Source: Polymorphobacter megasporae (GTDB lineage: Bacteria > Pseudomonadota > Alphaproteobacteria > Sphingomonadales > Sphingomonadaceae). From it: a stretch of 64,000 bases of DNA. The notes under the pieces are model-generated. The model worked only from the letters and a program-made list of their open reading frames with translations, had not been told where the DNA came from and ran no database searches. The position numbers were made by a program, and so were the translations under genes. The stretch lies in the NCBI RefSeq assembly GCF_018982885.2, contig NZ_CP081848.1:3100001-3164000 (forward strand), given 5' to 3'. Shown piece after piece: positions 56,636-64,000 of this stretch (its first letter is position 1; each line of letters opens with the position of its first letter).

Positions 56636-56886
56636 GGCTCGATGAGCTCGTGCTCCTCACCGAGCCCGGCATCGAGCCGGGCGATGCCGTCCATCAGCTG
56701 CTTCGCGTTCGCCGGCGACGATAGCAGGTAGAGCGTTTCCTCCATCGCCTCCCAGTCGCTCTGCGCTACCATGACGACGCTTTCCCCGCGCTGACGGGTG
56801 ATCACCACCGGCGCGCGGTCGGCAACGACGCGGTCCATCACTGCCTTGAGGTTGGCGCGGGTCTCGGAGAAGCTGAGGGCGTACAT
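56632..56886 (-). CDS. yefM: YefM-family antitoxin
   Basis: 84 aa Phd/YefM protein. The N-terminal SFSETRANLKAVMDRVVADRAPVVITR is the DNA-binding, dimerising fold; the C-terminal tail (EALDRALxxLDAGLGEEHE-like) wraps the toxin. It neutralises the YoeB encoded downstream and represses the pair through TGTACA-type sites. Confidence 0.92.
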   Translation of the reverse strand: MYALSFSETRANLKAVMDRVVADRAPVVITRQRGESVVMVAQSDWEAMEETLYLLSSPANAKQLMDGIARLDAGLGEEHELIEP

Positions 56887-56894
56887 GGATCGAG

Positions 56895-56913
56895 TTGTAC
56901 CTTACATTGTACA
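56895..56913. promoter_or_regulatory. Candidate YefM operator
   Basis: TTGTAC at 56895-56900 and TTGTACA at 56907-56913 are 12 bp apart, just upstream of yefM (its start is 56886). YefM of E. coli recognises TGTACA cores, so this region is a plausible autoregulatory operator. Position and core support it; binding is inferred. Confidence 0.55.
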
Positions 56914-56926
56914 AAAGACAACGCGA

Positions 56927-57259
56927 TTAAGTTGCTCGCTTAGCCGCCCCTTCGCCACCCGCATCGGGATCGTCGAGCGCCCATACCTCCACCCCCAACG
57001 CCGCGGCCAACTTCCGCCGCGTTGCGGGCGAGCCATACCCGCCGCCCGCCTCGATTCGCCCGACCCAGACCTGACTAATCGCCGCCATTTCCGCCAGCGC
57101 CGCTTGGCTTAAGCCGCGATAACGGCGCCATGCGGCAAGCGGCGACAGGCCGTCGTCGAGCATCAGCGCGAGAACTTCGGCGGGCATCGTCTTCTCGCCG
57201 CCACTGACACGCGCCAGCGCGGCGGCTGCAGCGACAGCATCGTCGTCAGAGCTGATCAT
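56927..57259 (-). CDS. HTH (XRE-type) regulator, likely antitoxin
   Basis: 110 aa. HTH: SPLAAWRRYRGLSQAALAEMAAISQVWVGRIEAGGGYG. The N-terminal 35 residues (ALARVSGGEKTMPAEVLALML) are typical of HTH antitoxins of RelE-like systems. Its start overlaps the stop of the truncated BrnT-like frame by ATGA, so they are coupled. It may now act as a solitary regulator. Confidence 0.8.
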   Translation of the reverse strand: MISSDDDAVAAAAALARVSGGEKTMPAEVLALMLDDGLSPLAAWRRYRGLSQAALAEMAAISQVWVGRIEAGGGYGSPATRRKLAAALGVEVWALDDPDAGGEGAAKRAT

Positions 57260-57366
57260 TCCGCCTCCCTTAACGCCGCTAGTATATCACACGCCCCGAA
57301 CAGCAGCGGCACGCCATGCTTCGCCAGATTGGCGGCATCCTTTGCGGGGTCGAACTCGAAGTCCAT
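57256..57366 (-). pseudogene. Truncated BrnT-like toxin fragment
   Basis: 36 aa: MDFEFDPAKDAANLAKHGV is the conserved N-terminus of BrnT toxins (usually about 90 aa), followed by PLLFGACDILAALREAE and a stop. The C-terminal two-thirds with the catalytic core is missing, so the toxin should be inactive. It overlaps the HTH gene by 4 bp. Because the partner is not a BrnA-type antitoxin, this may also be a fusion or re-used remnant. Confidence 0.6.
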
Positions 57367-57419
57367 TGTTGCCCCTCGGCATCCTACACCGACAAACCAC
57401 CCCACCCCCGTAACAAACC

Positions 57420-58514
57420 CTGTCCTACACCCCGCCCCCGCGCGCATAGACTCGTCGATGACAAACCCAGCCCCCTCGCGCTCTACCTGGACCCGGACCT
57501 TCACCCCGGTGTTCACCCGCAACCGGCACGACGGGTGGACGAAGCAAAAGCAGGTCGGCTTCATCAACGCGCTCGCCGAAACCGGGTGCGTCACCGATGC
57601 GTGCCGCGCCGTCGGCATGTCGACCGAGAGCGCCTATGCGTTGCGGCGGCGCTACGACGCGATCGACTTTCGCATGTCGTGGGACCTCGCGCTCGACTAT
57701 GCGGTGCATCGCCTCGCCGACGCGGCGCTCAGCCGGGCGATCCACGGCGTCGCGGTGCCGCATTACTACAAGGGCGAAGTCGTCGGCGAGCACCGGCGCT
57801 ACAACGAAACCCTGACGATGTTCATCCTGCGCTACCGCGACCCGATGAACTACGCCAGGAGCCGCGACCGCCAGGACGTCAACGACATCCACCCGGAGGT
57901 GCGCTCCGAAAACCTCGCGGTCGGCATCGATTGTATCCTCGGCGACGAATCCCGGAAATATTGCGAGGCGAACCATCGCGCGGAACAGGAAGCGGCAGAC
58001 AAGGCGGACGACCTCAAGATCCTCGAAGCACGCCGCGAAGCCGCATATCAGGCGTATCTTCGCGCCGAGGACGCGGCGAAGGCGGCGGCGACGGAGGCGG
58101 CGGCCATGGCGGCGGCGGCCACGGCAACCGCCGAGGCAGCCGCGGCCAGGACGGCGCGAGCAGCACCCGATCCGGCGGCGGATGAGCACTGTGCGGCGGC
58201 GCTTGCGGCGGGCGGCGTTGAGGATGCGCTCGCGCCCGAAGCATCCGAGGGTGCGGCCGAGGCGGCAGACATTGCGGGCGGTATTGCGGCGATCGCGATG
58301 GACTTGCCCTGTGCGCCCGATGACGGGGGCGCGATCGAGCGCTGGCAGCGGGACGACGCAGTGGAGGCGCAGAACGCTCGCGCGCCGGACACGAGCGGCA
58401 CCGCGGCCGGCAAGGCGGCGGGCGCGGCGGGCGCTGCAGGCTCGCCGGGCGGTGCTACGGAATCCCGCGGGGACGCTGCGTTTCATCGCGACGTGGCGTC
58501 AGGTTCGTCAACTT
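57420..58514 (+). repeat. Dispersed element copy C (long form carrying the Ala-rich protein gene)
   Basis: Left block CCTGTCCTACAC at 57419-57430 (also seen at 873-884) and right block at 58490-58514 (GGCGTCAGGTTCGTCAACTT core). The gene 57458-58672 starts 28 bp inside the left block and runs through the right block, which is read as RDVASGSSTS. This is the only copy with the full gene; copies A and B keep only the ends. A second TCCTACACC lies 40 bp upstream of the left block. Confidence 0.5.
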
Positions 58515-58672
58515 CCGGCGATGCGTCGCCGCTGCCATCTTCGACGCCGTCGCTTACAGGGGGGCCCACGCCCGCGTCCGGCGGCAAGTGGGATACGGAG
58601 GCGATCATCGCCGCGGGTTATCGCATCGTCAGCGCGGCGCCGCCGAGGCAGGGGTACGGGCCGCCGTACTAG
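57458..58672 (+). CDS. HTH-containing protein with Ala-rich C-terminus, family unknown
   Basis: 404 aa. Residues 20-60 (DGWTKQKQVGFINALAETGCVTDACRAVGMSTESAYALRRR) form a helix-turn-helix like that of phage terminase small subunits. Residues 60-140 carry conserved WDLALDYAVHRLADAALSRAIHGV and NETLTMFILRYRDPMNYAR. After about 190 the protein is Ala/Glu-rich with low complexity. The start is chosen because it directly follows the left block of the element and is conserved in copy B. Function unknown; perhaps a mobile-element gene. Confidence 0.6.
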   Translation: MTNPAPSRSTWTRTFTPVFTRNRHDGWTKQKQVGFINALAETGCVTDACRAVGMSTESAYALRRRYDAIDFRMSWDLALDYAVHRLADAALSRAIHGVAVPHYYKGEVVGEHRRYNETLTMFILRYRDPMNYARSRDRQDVNDIHPEVRSENLAVGIDCILGDESRKYCEANHRAEQEAADKADDLKILEARREAAYQAYLRAEDAAKAAATEAAAMAAAATATAEAAAARTARAAPDPAADEHCAAALAAGGVEDALAPEASEGAAEAADIAGGIAAIAMDLPCAPDDGGAIERWQRDDAVEAQNARAPDTSGTAAGKAAGAAGAAGSPGGATESRGDAAFHRDVASGSSTSGDASPLPSSTPSLTGGPTPASGGKWDTEAIIAAGYRIVSAAPPRQGYGPPY

Positions 58673-59020
58673 GCGGAGCGGATTCGTTGATCGTGGCCAA
58701 TGTCGTTCCCGCGGCGTTCGTCGTAATTAAAGTCAACGATATGGATAATCAGGCAAAGTTCCGCTGTCCGCACATTTCGACCTGTAAATCATAAATCTGA
58801 AACAAATGATCGGATCTGAGACTCCGCGATGTACTAAAACTGCTACAGCGTGAGTCTGTACGCCATGATGTTATGCGTTCATGCTGCAGACATTAAATAC
58901 GTCGGCGAAATGGCGGATGCAGCGGAGCAACACTCTGTCAAAACCGGATCGACCGGTGCGACCATCCTGCCCTGATGACGTTCTGCCGCCGGGGTTTAAC
59001 CACTACCCGATGGAGCAGTT
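58673..59020. other. 348-bp intergenic region before the outer-membrane protein
   Basis: A+T-richer than its surroundings. No open frame of credible length, tRNA, or strong hairpin was seen. The porin-like gene's ribosome site is GGAG near 59012; the promoter presumably lies in this gap, but no convincing -35/-10 pair was identified. Confidence 0.6.
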
Positions 59021-60232
59021 ATGTCATCTCGCGTATCCAAGTTGCTTTCCGCCGCCGCACTGGCGGGTCTCGCCACCACTGCCAACGCGCAGCTCTCGCC
59101 CAACCAGGCGAACGTCGCCGCCGCGATCACCACGCCCGTCGGCACGCCGACCGCCGCGACCGTCGCCGTCCAGACGTCGCTCGCCGGCGTGCCCACCAGC
59201 GCCCTCCCCGCCGCGTATTCGCAGTTCACCCCCGGCAGCTATTCCCTGCTCGGCGACCTGTCGATGCAGACCGCCGACTTCCAGGAAAGCGTCATCCGCC
59301 GTTACCTGCGCGACTTCCGCGCCGGCGGCACCGGCGTCCAGGGCGTTGCCGGCCAGGCTGCTCCCGGTGAGCGCAAGTACGGCTCGTTCCTCGTTGCCAA
59401 CGGCCAGACCGGCCACTTCGACGCCAATGGCGATCGCAGCCGGACCGACTATGGCTCGCAGAACGTGATCGGCGGCATGGACCTTCGCTTCGGTGAGAAG
59501 TCGCTGATCGGCATCACCGGCGGTTACTCGAATGTCGACGCGCGTCTCGATCCGGGCAGCCGGAACAGCCGTATTGGCAACTGGTTCGGCGGTGGTTACG
59601 GCACGCTCGGCGTCGGCCCGCTGTATGTCGACCTGTTCGGCACCTACGGCGAAGGCAAGTACGACCTGCGTCGCTCGGTCAACTTCGGCGGCAACACCGT
59701 CACTCCGACCGACCTGAACTATTCGGCGAACACGCGTAGCCGGATCATCGTCGGCGGCGCGACCACCGGGCTGAGCTTCAACGAGTTCGGTTTCGAGTTC
59801 GAGCCCTTCGTCGGCGGCCGCTACACCAACGTGCGGATCAACGGCTTCACCGACGGCACCGACATCGGCGCGCTTTCGGTCGGCCGCGAGAAGTACGAAT
59901 CGGTTCTCGGCACCGCCGGACTCCGCATCGGCGCGGCGATCCCGCTCGGTGACGGCGTCTCGCTGCGTCCGGAAGTTCGCGGCGAATACCGTCACGAGTT
60001 CGAGCACTACGGCTCGCGCGGCTTCGACGTCGGCTTCGGCGGCGGCACCGGCGGCCTGAGCACCGTCGCCTTCTCGCCGACGCCGCTGGCCCGCGACTAT
60101 GCCAAGGCCGGTGCAGGCCTGACGCTGAGCAGCGCGCACAGCCCGTTCTCGATCGTGCTCGACTATGACGGCACGTTCGCCCGCGATCGCACGATCAACG
60201 GCCTGACCGGCGGCTTCCGCCTGACGTTCTAA
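59021..60232 (+). CDS. Outer-membrane beta-barrel (autotransporter-domain-like) protein
   Basis: 403 aa. Signal peptide 1-23 (LLSAAALAGLATTANA). The remainder has alternating amphipathic beta-strand sequence (RKYGSFLVANGQTGHFD; NVIGGMDLRFGEKSLIGITGGYSNVDARLD; GNWFGGGYGTLGVGPLYVDLFGTYGEGKYD) ending in GFRLTF, a C-terminal Phe as required for BAM-mediated insertion. It resembles the barrel of autotransporters with only a short passenger of about 100 residues, so it is probably a stand-alone barrel. Function unknown. Confidence 0.85.
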   Translation: MSSRVSKLLSAAALAGLATTANAQLSPNQANVAAAITTPVGTPTAATVAVQTSLAGVPTSALPAAYSQFTPGSYSLLGDLSMQTADFQESVIRRYLRDFRAGGTGVQGVAGQAAPGERKYGSFLVANGQTGHFDANGDRSRTDYGSQNVIGGMDLRFGEKSLIGITGGYSNVDARLDPGSRNSRIGNWFGGGYGTLGVGPLYVDLFGTYGEGKYDLRRSVNFGGNTVTPTDLNYSANTRSRIIVGGATTGLSFNEFGFEFEPFVGGRYTNVRINGFTDGTDIGALSVGREKYESVLGTAGLRIGAAIPLGDGVSLRPEVRGEYRHEFEHYGSRGFDVGFGGGTGGLSTVAFSPTPLARDYAKAGAGLTLSSAHSPFSIVLDYDGTFARDRTINGLTGGFRLTF

Positions 60233-60239
60233 TGGCTAA

Positions 60240-60270
60240 GGGGGGAGGACGGCCACCCCGTCCTCCCCCC
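60240..60270 (+). terminator. Terminator of the outer-membrane protein gene
   Basis: GGGGGGAGGACGG (60240-60252) and CCGTCCTCCCCCC (60258-60270) form a perfect 13-bp stem with a 5-base loop, just 8 bp after the stop codon. No U-run follows. Confidence 0.75.
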
Positions 60271-60300
60271 AAGCCGGCAAGACGTTGTAAAAATACGAAA

Positions 60301-60332
60301 AAGGGCGCCGGTCAGATCTGACCGGCGCCCTT
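60301..60332. terminator. Perfect 32-bp palindrome ending clpX
   Basis: The 32-bp sequence is fully self-complementary around AGATCT. On the minus strand it follows the clpX stop (60357) by 24 bp, and the next bases are TTTTTCGTATTTTT, a U-rich tract, so it is a strong intrinsic terminator for clpX. In the other direction it could also back up the porin terminator. Confidence 0.85.
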
Positions 60333-60356
60333 ATCGTTGGTGAAGAAGCCGGTCGC

Positions 60357-61610
60357 CTAGGCGCTCGCGACTTCCTTGGCGAAGACCCGAACCGGCTCCT
60401 TGGTGCCGCCGACGACGTCCTTGTCGACGACGACCTCGTCGACCCCGTCCATCCCGGGAAGCTCGAACATCGTGTCGAGCAGGATCGACTCCATGATCGA
60501 CCGCAGCCCGCGCGCACCGGTGCGGCGCTCGATCGCACGCTTCGAGATCGCCGCGAGCGCATCGGTGGTGAACGACAGCTTGACCCCCTCCATCTCGAAC
60601 AGCCGGGCATACTGCTTACTCAGCGCGTTCTTCGGCTCGGTCAGGATTTTGATCAGCGCGCCCTCGTCGAGATCCTCGAGCGTGGCGATGACCGGGAGAC
60701 GCCCGATGAACTCGGGGATCAGGCCGAACTTGAGCAGATCCTCAGGCTCGCACTGGCGGAGCATCGCGCCGGTCCGGCGTTCATCTGGACCGGCGACATG
60801 CGCGCCAAAGCCGATCGACTTGCCTTGGAGCCGGTCGCCAATGATCCGCTCGAGGCCGTTGAAGGCGCCGCCACAGATGAACAGGATGTTGGTCGTGTCG
60901 ACCTGGAGGAACTCCTGCTGCGGATGCTTGCGCCCGCCCTGCGGGGGAACGCTCGCGGTGGTGCCCTCCATGATCTTGAGCAGCGCCTGCTGGACGCCCT
61001 CGCCGCTGACGTCGCGGGTGATCGAGGGGTTGTCAGCCTTGCGGCTGATCTTGTCGATCTCGTCGATGTAGACGATCCCGCGCTGCGCCCGCTCGACGTT
61101 ATAGTCCGACGCCTGGAGCAGCTTGAGAATGATATTCTCGACATCCTCGCCGACGTAACCGGCCTCGGTCAGCGTCGTCGCATCGGCCATCGTGAACGGC
61201 ACGTCGAGGATGCGGGCAAGCGTCTGGGCAAGCAAGGTCTTGCCGCAGCCGGTCGGCCCGACGAGCAGGATGTTCGACTTAGCGAGCTCGACCTCGGCAC
61301 CCTTGGCACCGTGGTTGAGCCGCTTGTAGTGGTTGTGGACCGCGACCGACAGTACCCGCTTGGCGTGGTTCTGGCCGATCACATAGTCGTCGAGCACCTT
61401 GCAGATCTCGCGCGGGGTCGGCACGCCGTCCTTGGTCTTCACCAAAGCGGTCTTGGTTTCCTCGCGGATGATGTCGTTACACAGCTCGACGCATTCGTCG
61501 CAGATGAACACCGTCGGTCCGGCAATGAGCTTGCGGACTTCGTGCTGGGACTTGCCGCAGAACGAGCAGTACAGCGTGTTCTTCGAGTCCCCGCCAGTCA
61601 ATTTGGTCAT
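60357..61610 (-). CDS. clpX: ATP-dependent Clp protease ATP-binding subunit ClpX
   Basis: 417 aa. N-terminal zinc-binding domain with CSFCGK (Cys16/Cys19) and CDECVELC, then AAA+ domain with Walker A GPTGCGKT, Walker B VYIDEIDK and sensor 2 GARGLRS. It unfolds substrates for ClpP. Ends in the terminator above. It lies 114 bp downstream of clpP. Confidence 0.97.
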   Translation of the reverse strand: MTKLTGGDSKNTLYCSFCGKSQHEVRKLIAGPTVFICDECVELCNDIIREETKTALVKTKDGVPTPREICKVLDDYVIGQNHAKRVLSVAVHNHYKRLNHGAKGAEVELAKSNILLVGPTGCGKTLLAQTLARILDVPFTMADATTLTEAGYVGEDVENIILKLLQASDYNVERAQRGIVYIDEIDKISRKADNPSITRDVSGEGVQQALLKIMEGTTASVPPQGGRKHPQQEFLQVDTTNILFICGGAFNGLERIIGDRLQGKSIGFGAHVAGPDERRTGAMLRQCEPEDLLKFGLIPEFIGRLPVIATLEDLDEGALIKILTEPKNALSKQYARLFEMEGVKLSFTTDALAAISKRAIERRTGARGLRSIMESILLDTMFELPGMDGVDEVVVDKDVVGGTKEPVRVFAKEVASA

Positions 61611-61724
61611 GGGTATCCTTTCGCGCGAACGCGGTTCAGTCTAGCGGGTGTCGCTGCGGCGCGGCAACCCGTGATTATGCTTGCCGTCACGATAAAGTCA
61701 CAAAGCGTCGGATATTTCGACGCC

Positions 61725-62366
61725 TCACGCAGCCTTCAGTGCCTCGCCTTCGAGCGGTGTCGGGCGCTTGTCGGTGACTTCGTCGATCAACCCAAAGACC
61801 TTCGCTTCCTCGGCCGACAGGAACTTGTCGCGCTCCATCGCCCGCTCGATGACGTCGAGGGTCTGGCCGGTGTGCTTGACGTATAGCTCGTTCATCGCAT
61901 GCCGGACGCGGAGAATTTCCTTGGCCTGGATCTCGATGTCGGTCGCCTGGCCCTGCGCGCCGCCCGACGGCTGATGGATCATGATCCGCGAGTTTTTGAG
62001 CGCGACGCGCATCCCCGGCTCACCAGCGGCGAGGAGGAAACTGCCCATCGACGCGGCCTGGCCGATGCATACTGTCCCAACCTTGGGGCGGATATACTGC
62101 ATCGTGTCATAGATCGCCATGCCGGCGGTGATCACGCCGCCCGGTGAGTTGATGTACATGTAGATGTCCTTCTTCGGGTTCTCTGACTCGAGGAAGAGCA
62201 GCTGCGCGACGATGAGCGAGGCCATGTGGTCCTCGACCTGCGCGGTGACAAAGATGATCCGCTCGCGCAGCAGACGCGAGAAGATGTCGAAGGACCGCTC
62301 GCCGCGGTTCGACTGTTCGATGACGATGGGGACGAGGCCCCCGATGATGTCGGCGTGGTCGGGCAT
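61725..62366 (-). CDS. clpP: ATP-dependent Clp protease proteolytic subunit ClpP
   Basis: 213 aa serine protease. Catalytic triad Ser106 in [10 protein letters not shown], His131 in IMIHQPSGG and Asp180 in AMERDKFLS. It assembles as a tetradecamer and works with ClpX or ClpA. Between it and trigger factor lies a short repeat unit. Transcription order tig-clpP-clpX. Confidence 0.97.
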   Translation of the reverse strand: MPDHADIIGGLVPIVIEQSNRGERSFDIFSRLLRERIIFVTAQVEDHMASLIVAQLLFLESENPKKDIYMYINSPGGVITAGMAIYDTMQYIRPKVGTVCIGQAASMGSFLLAAGEPGMRVALKNSRIMIHQPSGGAQGQATDIEIQAKEILRVRHAMNELYVKHTGQTLDVIERAMERDKFLSAEEAKVFGLIDEVTDKRPTPLEGEALKAA

Positions 62367-62509
62367 GGTGGCTCCGTGGGGTTCGGGCGAGGATTGCGTG
62401 TTGCCAACATCGGCTCGAACGGCGCGGGCTTCAAGCCCCCTTGGGTCGCGGCACTTTCTGCACCCCGCCGCTCCGGGGCAACCGAGAGCGGAGAGAAGGA
62501 GGACCGCGC

Positions 62510-62535
62510 GTCACCCCGGCGCAGGCCGGGGTGAC
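62510..62535. repeat. Short GTCACCCC palindromic unit
   Basis: GTCACCCCGGC (62510-62520) and GCCGGGGTGAC (62525-62535) form a perfect 11-bp stem with a 4-base loop, directly after the trigger factor stop. It belongs to the same family as the arms at 47733 and 37658, differing by C for T in GTCA(T/C)CCC. It can serve as a terminator of tig. Confidence 0.75.
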
Positions 62536-62545
62536 GACGAGGGAG

Positions 62546-64000
62546 TTACTCCGCCGCAGTCTTCTTCGCGCGCTTCGGCTTGGCGGCAGCAGCAGGCTCG
62601 GCGCCCGGCTCGACCGCAGCCTGCGGTTCGATCGCGGCGACGGGGTCGGTTTCGACCGGCTTGGCCTTCTTCGGCTTGGCCGCCTTGGCCGGCGCTTCGG
62701 CAGCGGCAGGGTCAGCTTCGGCGACGGCGGGCGCAGCTTCAGCCTCGGCAGTTACGGGCTCAGCCGCAGCGGGCTTGGCCTTCGCCTTCTTCGCCTTGGG
62801 AGCCGGAGCATGATCGTGCCCGGCGTGGTCGTGCCCATGGTCATGGCCAGCATGGTCATGCCCGTGGTCGTGACCGCAATCCGGCCCGTGGACGTGTGCG
62901 CCAGGGGTCTCGTCGTCGCTCTCGATCTCGGCCTGCAACGCCTCGCGCGACACGACGCGCTCGGTGACGTCGGCCTTGCCGATCAGGAAGTCGACGACCT
63001 TGTCCTCGTACAGCGGGGCGCGGAGCTGCGCCGCCGCCATCGCATTTTCCTGGAAATACTTCACCACCTGCGGCTGTTCGGCGCGGTCGTACTTCGTCGC
63101 CTCCTGCCCGATCAGCCGGTTCATCTCGGCCTGGGTGACGTTAACGCCGTTCCCCTGCCCGATCTCCGACAGCAGCAGCCCAAGGCGGACGCGGCGTTCG
63201 GCGATGCGGCGGTATTCAGCACGGTCGTCGGCCTTCTTGGCATCGTCGCCCGAATCTTCACCCTCGGCCTCGACCTGGCGCCAGATCTGGTCGAACTCGG
63301 CGTCGACCATCGACTGCGGGACGGCGAAATCGTGCGCCGACGCAAGCGTGTCGAGCAGCTTGCGCTTCATGTGGGTGCGGGTCATCGCGCCGAGCTCGGC
63401 GGTGACCTGGTCCTTGAGGATCTCGCGCAGGGCCTCGTAGCTGTCGATGCCGAAGCCCTTGGCGAAGGCATCGTCGAGCGCGACCGGGGCGGCGACTTCG
63501 ACGCCGGTGACGGTGACCGCGAACTCGGCGTCGCGCCCGGTCAGATAGGCGACGTTATAATCGGTCGGGAAGGTCACCTTGACGGTGCGCGCTTCGCCGG
63601 TCTTGGCACCGATCAACTGGTCCTCGAAGCCGGGGATCAGCTGGCCCGAGCCGATCAGAATCTTCATTCCCTCGCCTTTGCCACCGTCGAACGGCTCGCC
63701 GTCGACGCTGCCGGCGAAGTCGACGACGACGGTGTCGCCGGTCGCGGCGGCATGGTCGGCGGGTGCGGGCTCAAACGACTTCTGCTGGTCAGCGAGCCGC
63801 TGGACGGCGGCGTCGAGTTCGGCGTCACCGGGTTCGACAACGAGCTTCTCGAGGGCGATGCCGTCGATCTTCGGCGCGTCGATCACCGGCAGGACTTCGA
63901 CGGCGACGGTGAAGTCAACGTCCTGGCCCTCGGCCGGCGGCGCGGCAAGGTCGATCTGCGGCTGCATCGCGGGGCGCAGCGCGTGTTCGGCGATGAGCTG
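62546..64000 (-). CDS. tig: Trigger factor, N-terminus outside the window, with His-rich and Lys/Ala-rich tail
   Basis: The frame is open to base 64000, so the ribosome-binding N-terminus is missing. Visible: PPIase domain (GDTVVVDFAGSVDGEPFDGGKGE; GSGQLIPGFEDQLIGAKTGE) and the helical C-terminal chaperone domain (EILKDQVTAELGAMTRTHMKRKLL; VTQAEMNRLIGQEA). Past the usual end (about DFLIGKADVTERVV) are roughly 120 extra residues: a His/Asp/Gly run (HDHGHDHAGHDHGHDHAGHD), then Lys/Ala/Pro repeats ending AKKTAAE. The His run could bind metal as SlyD does; this is an inference. Followed by clpP and clpX. Confidence 0.93.
   Translation of the reverse strand, partial: QLIAEHALRPAMQPQIDLAAPPAEGQDVDFTVAVEVLPVIDAPKIDGIALEKLVVEPGDAELDAAVQRLADQQKSFEPAPADHAAATGDTVVVDFAGSVDGEPFDGGKGEGMKILIGSGQLIPGFEDQLIGAKTGEARTVKVTFPTDYNVAYLTGRDAEFAVTVTGVEVAAPVALDDAFAKGFGIDSYEALREILKDQVTAELGAMTRTHMKRKLLDTLASAHDFAVPQSMVDAEFDQIWRQVEAEGEDSGDDAKKADDRAEYRRIAERRVRLGLLLSEIGQGNGVNVTQAEMNRLIGQEATKYDRAEQPQVVKYFQENAMAAAQLRAPLYEDKVVDFLIGKADVTERVVSREALQAEIESDDETPGAHVHGPDCGHDHGHDHAGHDHGHDHAGHDHAPAPKAKKAKAKPAAAEPVTAEAEAAPAVAEADPAAAEAPAKAAKPKKAKPVETDPVAAIEPQAAVEPGAEPAAAAKPKRAKKTAAE

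Noticed and set aside
60301-60332. Perfect palindrome as a mobile-element end or recombination site
   Set aside because: Position 24 bp after clpX and the following U-tract fit a terminator.

Overview
The window is a GC-rich chromosomal segment of an alphaproteobacterium, most likely of the order Sphingomonadales. The evidence is the uvrC/pgsA/moaD/moaE neighbourhood, a DUF2794 gene, an UrcA-family gene, a TPR-sulfotransferase, an intracellular PHB depolymerase and a carotenoid locus with crtW, crtZ, crtB, crtI and crtY. No rRNA, tRNA, CRISPR array, intact insertion sequence or prophage is visible. The order assignment is inference from gene content.

Layout. 1-4711: 3' part of uvrC, small accessory genes (DUF2147, GST, MAPEG, nitroreductase), then the overlapping pgsA-moaD-moaE run. 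4836-8908: quinone oxidoreductase, and oxyR divergent from a peroxiredoxin/AhpD pair. 9079-12979: cysE, DUF2794, a membrane protein, a secreted coiled-coil protein and an SDR. 13106-21230 (minus strand): a complete phosphate-sensing locus transcribed gph-phoR-pstS-pstC-pstA-pstB-phoU-phoB, with a Pho-box-like triple repeat and a hairpin between pstS and pstC. 21288-24737: glmU and glmS. 24738-34917: secreted proteins, including a metacaspase-like protein and two large alkaline-phosphatase-superfamily enzymes; one of these has its own Pho-box-like repeat. 35109-45672: threonine dehydratase, an A+T-richer LprI-like gene, bpt, phaZ, a sulfotransferase, an S9 peptidase abutting an ABC exporter, and small genes. 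45669-50832: carotenoid genes crtW, crtZ, crtB, crtI, crtY. 50953-53281: secreted hypotheticals, one with an in-frame amber stop, and a sterol-desaturase-family protein. 53335-55339: TPP riboswitch and thiC. 55350-58672: an accessory island with an A+T-rich HNH endonuclease, a YefM/YoeB pair, an HTH regulator overlapping a truncated BrnT-like toxin, and an Ala-rich protein inside a dispersed element. 59021-64000: an outer-membrane beta-barrel protein, clpX, clpP and the trigger factor gene, which runs off the end.

How the genes work together. PhoR/PhoB, the PstSCAB transporter and PhoU form a self-regulated phosphate circuit that may also control the phosphatase lipoprotein at 32764-34917. 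OxyR with the peroxiredoxin and AhpD forms a peroxide-response unit. The crt genes would take geranylgeranyl diphosphate through phytoene, lycopene and beta-carotene to ketolated and hydroxylated xanthophylls. Trigger factor, ClpP and ClpX form the usual protein-quality block.

Most unusual features: (1) a palindromic repeat sits in frame inside crtB and should add about 55 residues to phytoene synthase; (2) a dispersed element occurs three times with conserved ends but different cargo, one copy carrying a whole gene; (3) the HNH protein has an EVE/PUA-like N-terminal region and looks like a modification-dependent nuclease; (4) trigger factor carries a His-rich and Lys/Ala/Pro-rich tail; (5) Pho boxes can be read directly as 11-bp repeats.
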